The notes beneath the pieces are model-generated. The model worked only from the letters and a program-made list of their open reading frames with translations, had not been told where the DNA came from and did not search any database. Made by a program: the position numbers and the translations under genes. DNA of 64,000 nucleotides from CBDIBC01 sp965276635 (GTDB taxonomy: Bacteria > Actinomycetota > Acidimicrobiia > Acidimicrobiales > Palsa-688): positions 1,178,001-1,242,000 of the forward strand of contig CBDIBC010000005.1 in the NCBI GenBank assembly GCA_965276635.1, given 5' to 3'. Below, piece after piece: positions 59,946-64,000 of this stretch. The first letter of the stretch is position 1, and each line of letters opens with the position of its first letter.

Positions 59946-60559
59946 GCCCCGCTGACCCGTCGGACCGGGCACCCAAGGTCCTGTCCGACCCGGCACCCAA
60001 GGTGCCGTCCGACCCGGCACCCAAGGTGCCGTGGCGACGGCGGACCATCCCGGCCGTGCTCGTCGCCATCATCCTCGGCGCCGCCGCCGTCACCGGGATC
60101 GTCGACGTCATCTCGGTGGCCACCTCGAACCGCACGCTGGTGTGGCCCTACGAGCAGATAGCCACCCAGATGCGCCAGACCACCTGGAGCGACGCCCCGA
60201 TCCTCTTCGTCGGGATCGGCATCGCCGCCCTCGGACTGGTGCTCCTCCTGATCGCCGTGCTCCCCGGCCGCGAGGGCCTCGTACCCATCGTCTGCGAGGA
60301 CACCGCCGAGGCGCTGGCCACCAACCGGCGCAGCCTGCGGCGAGCGCTCACCCGCGCCGCGCTCGACGTCGACGGCGCCGAGCGGGTAGACGTGAAGGTG
60401 AAGCGGCGGCGGGCCCGCCTGGACGTCTCCACGCCACTGCGTGACCCTGGCGATCTGTCGGAGCGCGTGACCGCCGCAGCCGAGCAGCTCCTGCGCAAGA
60501 CGTCCGTCGCCGCCGTGCCGACCGTCTCCGCCCGGGTCCAGCACCGGGAGCACGGCTGA
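59942..60559 (+). CDS. DUF6286 membrane protein
   Basis: A 205-residue protein. The N-terminus has three copies of an eight-residue repeat containing DPAPKVPS (24-bp repeat, 59960-60031). Two membrane helices follow (TIPAVLVAIILGAAAVTGIVDVI and ILFVGIGIAALGLVLLLIAVL), separated by WPYEQIATQMRQTTWSD. The C-terminal half (SLRRALTRAALDVDGAERVDVKVKRRRARLDVSTPL) is Asp23-like. This combination is DUF6286 of actinobacterial Asp23 loci. Confidence 0.85.
   Translation: MSPADPSDRAPKVLSDPAPKVPSDPAPKVPWRRRTIPAVLVAIILGAAAVTGIVDVISVATSNRTLVWPYEQIATQMRQTTWSDAPILFVGIGIAALGLVLLLIAVLPGREGLVPIVCEDTAEALATNRRSLRRALTRAALDVDGAERVDVKVKRRRARLDVSTPLRDPGDLSERVTAAAEQLLRKTSVAAVPTVSARVQHREHG
59960..60031. repeat. 24-bp tandem repeat (3 units) in the DUF6286 gene
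   Basis: Units at 59960, 59984 and 60008, consensus TCCGACCCGGCACCCAAGGT followed by GCCG; units 2 and 3 are identical. They encode an eight-residue Pro/Lys repeat in the N-terminal tail. Confidence 0.9.
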
Positions 60560-61140
60560 TGTCCGCCGCGTCTCGTCCCACCTCCAAGACCGGCCGGGGG
60601 AACCGCTTCGGGCTCGGGCTCATCGGCGTCATCCTCATCGTCGGGGGCGCCGCCGTCATCGGCCAGACCCAGGGGGTGGTCGACCGGATCTTCACCACCA
60701 CCAGCACCCACGACCCCCTCCTCAGCTCCACCGAGGTGGACTTCGCCCACCAGCACGGCTGGTTCTGGCCCGTCGCCGCGGTCGCCGCCGGGATCGTGGC
60801 CTTGCTGTGCCTGCGCTGGCTGATCGTGCAGCTACGGCGCGATCGACCCAGCACCTACCAATTGGAGCCCGACCGCTCCACCGGCGCCACCCGCCTCCCG
60901 ACGGCTGTGCTGGCCCAAGCCGTCGCCGAGGAGATCGAGACGTTCGCCTCGGTACGCCGGGCCCGCCTTGACCTGGACGGCAGGGCCGACCGGCCCGCGG
61001 CCCATGTGAGCGTGGTCATGGAGGACCGCGCCCAGTTCGGTCCCGTCCGCCACCGCATCGAGACCGAAGCACTCCCCCACCTCCGTGATGCGCTCGGCGT
61101 GGAGCGGGTCCCCGTGCGCATCACGTTCCGGGTGGCATGA
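60559..61140 (+). CDS. AmaP-like alkaline shock response membrane anchor
   Basis: A 193-residue protein with two membrane helices (LGLIGVILIVGGAAVIG and FWPVAAVAAGIVALLCLRWLIV) followed by a cytoplasmic Asp23-like domain, TAVLAQAVAEEIETFASVRRARLDL...HVSVVMEDRAQFGPVRHRIETEALPHLRDALGVERVPVRITFRVA. This is the form of AmaP proteins that anchor Asp23. ATG overlaps the previous stop (TGATG). Confidence 0.87.
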   Translation: MSAASRPTSKTGRGNRFGLGLIGVILIVGGAAVIGQTQGVVDRIFTTTSTHDPLLSSTEVDFAHQHGWFWPVAAVAAGIVALLCLRWLIVQLRRDRPSTYQLEPDRSTGATRLPTAVLAQAVAEEIETFASVRRARLDLDGRADRPAAHVSVVMEDRAQFGPVRHRIETEALPHLRDALGVERVPVRITFRVA

Positions 61141-61192
61141 AGACCGGACGAGGTGGGTACTGATCTTCTTCCCTGGACGAAAGAGGTAGGCG

Positions 61193-61453
61193 ATGCTCGG
61201 AACCATCATCGGCTGGATCATCGTCGGCGCCATCCTGGGCGCCCTGGCCCGGCTCCTGGTACCCGGACGGGACCCCATGGGCATCGGGGCCACCATCCTG
61301 CTCGGCATCCTCGGGCAGTTCGTGGCCGGGATCATCTTCAACGCTCTCTTCGGTAGGGCCGCAGGCTGGATCGCCGGTCTCATCGTCACCATCGGCCTGC
61401 TGCTGGTCTCCCGGCGCACCGGCATCGGTCGCCGTACGTCCGTTCGCCGCTGA
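61193..61453 (+). CDS. GlsB/YeaQ/YmgE family stress response membrane protein
   Basis: An 86-residue protein: MLGTIIGWIIVGAILGALARLLVPGRDPMGIGATILLGILGQFVAGIIFNALFG, AAGWIAGLIVTIGLLLVSRR. This is the transglycosylase-associated-protein family with three membrane helices, usually linked to Asp23/Gls24 genes. Preceded by AAAGAGG about 8 bases from the ATG; last gene of the envelope-stress locus. Confidence 0.94.
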   Translation: MLGTIIGWIIVGAILGALARLLVPGRDPMGIGATILLGILGQFVAGIIFNALFGRAAGWIAGLIVTIGLLLVSRRTGIGRRTSVRR

Positions 61454-61553
61454 CAACGGTAACTCTCGCAGCCGCTCGGGTTCCCCCAGCGTGGCCCGCG
61501 CTCGTGGCGGGTCGGGGCCCCGCCGCCGGGGGGGATCTACCGCTGGCGAATGC

Positions 61554-62240
61554 TCAGCCGGGCATGCCTGCGGTGCCGGCGACCAGGGGGCCGACGGACA
61601 AGAGGTACTGGCCGTTCGTCAGGGTGCCGGCACACCCAGTCGTCGGCGACGGCAGGGCCACGAAAGCGGCGGCCGTCTGGCCCGGTGGGTAGACGCGCAG
61701 GCCGACGACGGGTGTGGGCTGGCACTCGTTGGCCGGGAAGTTGCCGCCCTCCACCTCTTGCAGCGTGGACGATGCACTGGCGCCCGGGGACAAGGTGATG
61801 ACCGCACCGGATCCGCCGGAGCGTGTGGCCGCCGCCCCGACCTGGGCCCCTGCGCTGCCGGCCACGTAAGAGACGCCGGGATAGCCGAAGACGGTGCAGA
61901 TCGACGAGCTGGCATTGGTCAGGACGAGGGGGACGTACACGCTGCCGGCGGCGCCACTGCCCTGGCCGAGGGTGACGCGCAGCTGCGACGTGGCGCACCG
62001 GCCACCGGCCGCCGTGGTGGCAGGTGTGGTGGTTGCAGGTGTACTGGTGGTGGCCGCGGTGGTGCCCGGGGTGGCGGTGGTGGCACTGGTCGACGGCGCG
62101 GTGGAGGGAGTCGTCGCCGACCCGGTGGCCGTCGTCGGCGTGCTCGCGTGGTGGCTGTTACCCCCGCAGCCGGCCACCGCCGCGGCCATGGCGGCCGTGA
62201 CCGCGGCCGTCTCGCACATGCGCCTGGCTCGACTCACCAT
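61554..62240 (-). CDS. DUF4232 lipoprotein
   Basis: A 228-residue exported lipoprotein: signal peptide with lipobox VAGC at residues 22-25, a long Thr/Ser/Ala/Pro linker (residues 30-78), and a DUF4232 domain, RCATSQLRVTLGQGSGAAGSVYVPLVLTNASSSICTVFGYPGVSYV, then VITLSPGASASSTLQEVEGGNFPANECQPTPVVGLRVYPPG. Function unknown; common in actinobacteria. Confidence 0.9.
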   Translation of the reverse strand: MVSRARRMCETAAVTAAMAAAVAGCGGNSHHASTPTTATGSATTPSTAPSTSATTATPGTTAATTSTPATTTPATTAAGGRCATSQLRVTLGQGSGAAGSVYVPLVLTNASSSICTVFGYPGVSYVAGSAGAQVGAAATRSGGSGAVITLSPGASASSTLQEVEGGNFPANECQPTPVVGLRVYPPGQTAAAFVALPSPTTGCAGTLTNGQYLLSVGPLVAGTAGMPG

Positions 62241-62317
62241 GGGCGCATGGTATCCGGGGTGCTACGGCGCCCAGCGCAGTCGACCACCGCAACTGGATCC
62301 TGCCAAGCTCTCCGTCG

Positions 62318-62782
62318 ATGACTGGGCCGCGGCTGTTGATCGTCCACCACACCGCCTCGCCGTCCATGCACGCCATGGCCCTGGCCGTGACCGAGGGGGC
62401 GAACGACCCGGCCATCGACGGTGTCGAGGTGGTGAGCCGCGCCGCCCTGTCGGCCACGGCCACCGACGTGCTGGCCGCGTCAGGCTACATCCTCGGCACG
62501 CCGGTGAACCTGGGGTACATCTCGGGCGCTCTCAAGCACTTCTTCGACCAGATCTACTACCCGTGCCTGCAGGCCACCATCGGCCGACCCTTCGGCTGCT
62601 ACCTCCACGGCAACGACGACGCCGCCGGCGCGCTCCGAGCCGTTCAGGCGATCACCACCGGCCTGGGCTGGCGCCCGGCCCAGGCCCCCCTCGTGGTCAA
62701 CGGTGCCCCCACGCAAGCCGATCTGGGCGCCTGCCACGAGCTGGGCGCAGCCATGGCCGCCGGCCTGACCATGGAGACCTAA
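62318..62782 (+). CDS. Flavodoxin/NAD(P)H-dependent FMN reductase-like protein
   Basis: A 154-residue flavodoxin-fold protein: PRLLIVHHTASPSMHAMALAVTEGAND at the FMN-phosphate site, ASGYILGTPVNLGYISGALKHFFDQIYYPCL at the isoalloxazine site, and IGRPFGCYLHGNDDAAGALRAVQAIT. It resembles short WrbA-like proteins; the partner is unknown. ATG 62318. Confidence 0.88.
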   Translation: MTGPRLLIVHHTASPSMHAMALAVTEGANDPAIDGVEVVSRAALSATATDVLAASGYILGTPVNLGYISGALKHFFDQIYYPCLQATIGRPFGCYLHGNDDAAGALRAVQAITTGLGWRPAQAPLVVNGAPTQADLGACHELGAAMAAGLTMET

Positions 62783-62894
62783 CCCGTCGAGCGGCGGCCG
62801 CATCCCCGCCATTGCAGACAGCGGCCGCATGCCCGCCAGAGAACAGCGGCCGCATGATGGTCGTTGCGGGTGGCCGGCCGCTACCGTCTGCGCC

Positions 62895-63845
62895 GTGACG
62901 GGATGGGCGGTCCCCCCTGCAGCCGACCGACGGCGCTGGTGGTCGCCGGCCACGCCGCCCGGAACCACGCCCATCACGGCCCGGCGGGCCTACACCGAGA
63001 TCCTCGCAGTGTTCGTCGCCTTTTTCGGGGCCGGACTGGCCAGCGCGGCATTCTCCCTGCGCGCCTCGGGCGACACAGGCTCCACGTTCGCCTCCTGGGC
63101 TGAGGCAGTGCCCGCCGTCATCGACCAGGTCGCGGTCGGTGCCCTGGCCGTTGCCGTTCCGCTCCTGCTCGCCGCTCGTCGCCACATGACGCGCGCCGAC
63201 CTCGGCTACGCGGTGGCCGGCCGGCTGCCGGGCGCGACGTGGGTCAGGTTCGTGGCGTGGGGGCTGCTGGCGCTCATCGCCGGCGGGGCAGTGACGGCGG
63301 CGCTGGCCACCGGGTCGTTTCCCGAGGGCGGGTTCTCCTACCCGAACCTGACCGTGAACCTCCTCCATGCCGCTCAGGCCGGGTTCATCGAGGAGTGCGT
63401 GGTCCTGGCCTTCGTGGTCACCACGCTCGAGCAGGCTCGCCGCCCCCGAGCCGAGATCGTCGTCGTCGCCCTGCTCCTCCGGGCCAGCTACCACATCTAC
63501 TACGGGCCCGGTGTGTTCGGGATCTTCGTCTGGGCCGCGGTCTTCATCTGGCTGTTCATGCGCTTCCGCACCATCGTCCCGCTCGTCGCCCTGCACTCGT
63601 TCTGGGACGTCTCCATCACCCTGGCCGACCGCTGGCGAGCCGTCGGCGGCCTGGTCACCCTGGGTTACCTGACGCTGTTCGTGGCCGCCTTCATCGTCTG
63701 GCTGGTCGAGCGGGACCGCCGGCGGCACCCGCCAGGGGGTGGCTTGGCCGTCCACCCGCCCGGCTGGTACCCCGATCCGTGGGGCTCGGGCGGCTGGCGG
63801 TGGTGGAACGGTTGGGCGTGGGGCCCGCAGGCCGGCACCTGGTAA
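62895..63845 (+). CDS. CPBP-type intramembrane protease with C-terminal DUF2510 tail
   Basis: A 316-residue membrane protein with about eight hydrophobic segments. The glutamate motif is FIEECVVLAFVVTTLEQAR, followed by LLLRASYHIYYGPGVFGIFVWAAVFIWLFMRFRTIVPLVALHSFWDVSITL, the other two metal-site motifs of ABI/CPBP proteases. The C-terminus PPGWYPDPWGSGGWRWWNGWAWG is a DUF2510 module. GTG 62895 (MTGWAVPPAADRRRWW) is taken as start; the longer frame to 62829 has short GC-rich repeats. Substrate unknown. Confidence 0.85.
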   Translation: MTGWAVPPAADRRRWWSPATPPGTTPITARRAYTEILAVFVAFFGAGLASAAFSLRASGDTGSTFASWAEAVPAVIDQVAVGALAVAVPLLLAARRHMTRADLGYAVAGRLPGATWVRFVAWGLLALIAGGAVTAALATGSFPEGGFSYPNLTVNLLHAAQAGFIEECVVLAFVVTTLEQARRPRAEIVVVALLLRASYHIYYGPGVFGIFVWAAVFIWLFMRFRTIVPLVALHSFWDVSITLADRWRAVGGLVTLGYLTLFVAAFIVWLVERDRRRHPPGGGLAVHPPGWYPDPWGSGGWRWWNGWAWGPQAGTW

Positions 63846-63914
63846 CGGGACGGCTCCCGGTCGTCCTGCGACAACCGGTGCATCGGGGCCCAGGATGCGG
63901 GTACAACGGGGGGC

Positions 63915-64000
63915 ATGCCTCTCACCGGTACGTACCATCCCAGCCCCGAAGCCTGGGTCGCCGACCAGGTGGCCCTCTACGAGCGGACGAATGGCGCCGA
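63915..64000 (+). CDS. Deazaflavin (F420)-dependent nitroreductase family protein, N-terminus only
   Basis: ATG 63915 opens MPLTGTYHPSPEAWVADQ and VALYERTNGA before the window ends. PSPxxWVxxQVxLYERTxG is the start of the Ddn-type nitroreductase/oxidoreductase family that uses F420H2. GGGGGG precedes the ATG. Only 28 residues are visible. Confidence 0.75.
   Translation, partial: MPLTGTYHPSPEAWVADQVALYERTNGA

Noticed and set aside
62784..62860. GCGGCCGCAT-type repeats upstream of the CPBP gene
   Set aside because: Three imperfect short copies in a GC-rich gap; too short and irregular to call a defined repeat element.

Overview
The window is uniformly GC-rich. Its gene content (type III polyketide synthase, many CaiB/acyl-CoA dehydrogenase genes, Asp23/Gls24 genes under an ECF sigma factor, the start of a probable F420-dependent nitroreductase) fits a high-GC actinobacterium, plausibly Acidimicrobiia. 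The class assignment is inference; no ribosomal marker is present.

Layout. (1) 1-6640: a small-molecule scavenging locus with an acetamidase/formamidase (runs off the left edge), a luciferase-like flavin monooxygenase, a cytosine-deaminase-like amidohydrolase and a NitT/TauT-type ABC importer. (2) 6658-11083: a compact two-way cluster (FAD hydroxylase and UbiA prenyltransferase leftward; UbiG-like methyltransferase, type III PKS and a tiny Lys-rich protein rightward). It matches, from memory, the set known for alkyl-O-dihydrogeranyl-methoxyhydroquinones in Actinoplanes. (3) 11088-27478: a leftward fatty-acid-like catabolic region with acyl-CoA ligase, four acyl-CoA dehydrogenases, alpha-methylacyl-CoA racemase, two CaiB-type CoA-transferases (one a fused double-length protein), enoyl-CoA hydratase, MaoC and FAS1-like dehydratases, thiolase and a TetR regulator. 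Four transcription units can be drawn and each begins just behind the same palindrome, CCGACCGGTCGG. I infer one TetR regulon for a methyl-branched (isoprenoid- or sterol-side-chain-like) acid.

(4) About 27.5-51.3 kb: a decayed mobile island. It holds broken helicase, integrase, excisionase, IS110, IS256 and IS1380 remains, several toxin-antitoxin modules, a NERD nuclease, and truncated relaxase and VirD4 genes that stop next to a tRNA-Gly(CCC) at 51320-51393. Its best-preserved part is a nest: an IS1380-family element (42578-48745, 5-bp target duplication GTTAG) whose transposase is split by a Tn554-like transposon with TnpA, TnpB and TnpC (43774-48302). Removing the insert restores a continuous 439-codon transposase frame.

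(5) 51.4-64 kb: chromosomal housekeeping and stress genes: dcd, an HD nucleotidase, an SPFH protein, an anti-sigma-type ATPase, a PLP decarboxylase, a J-domain protein, then a divergent Asp23/Gls24 envelope-stress locus (56450-61453) built around an ECF sigma factor and a zinc-finger/Asp23 fusion, then a DUF4232 lipoprotein, a flavodoxin-like protein, a CPBP membrane protease with a DUF2510 tail and the start of a deazaflavin nitroreductase. A 52-bp palindrome lies upstream of dcd and a 7-bp minisatellite lies between dcd and the HD gene.
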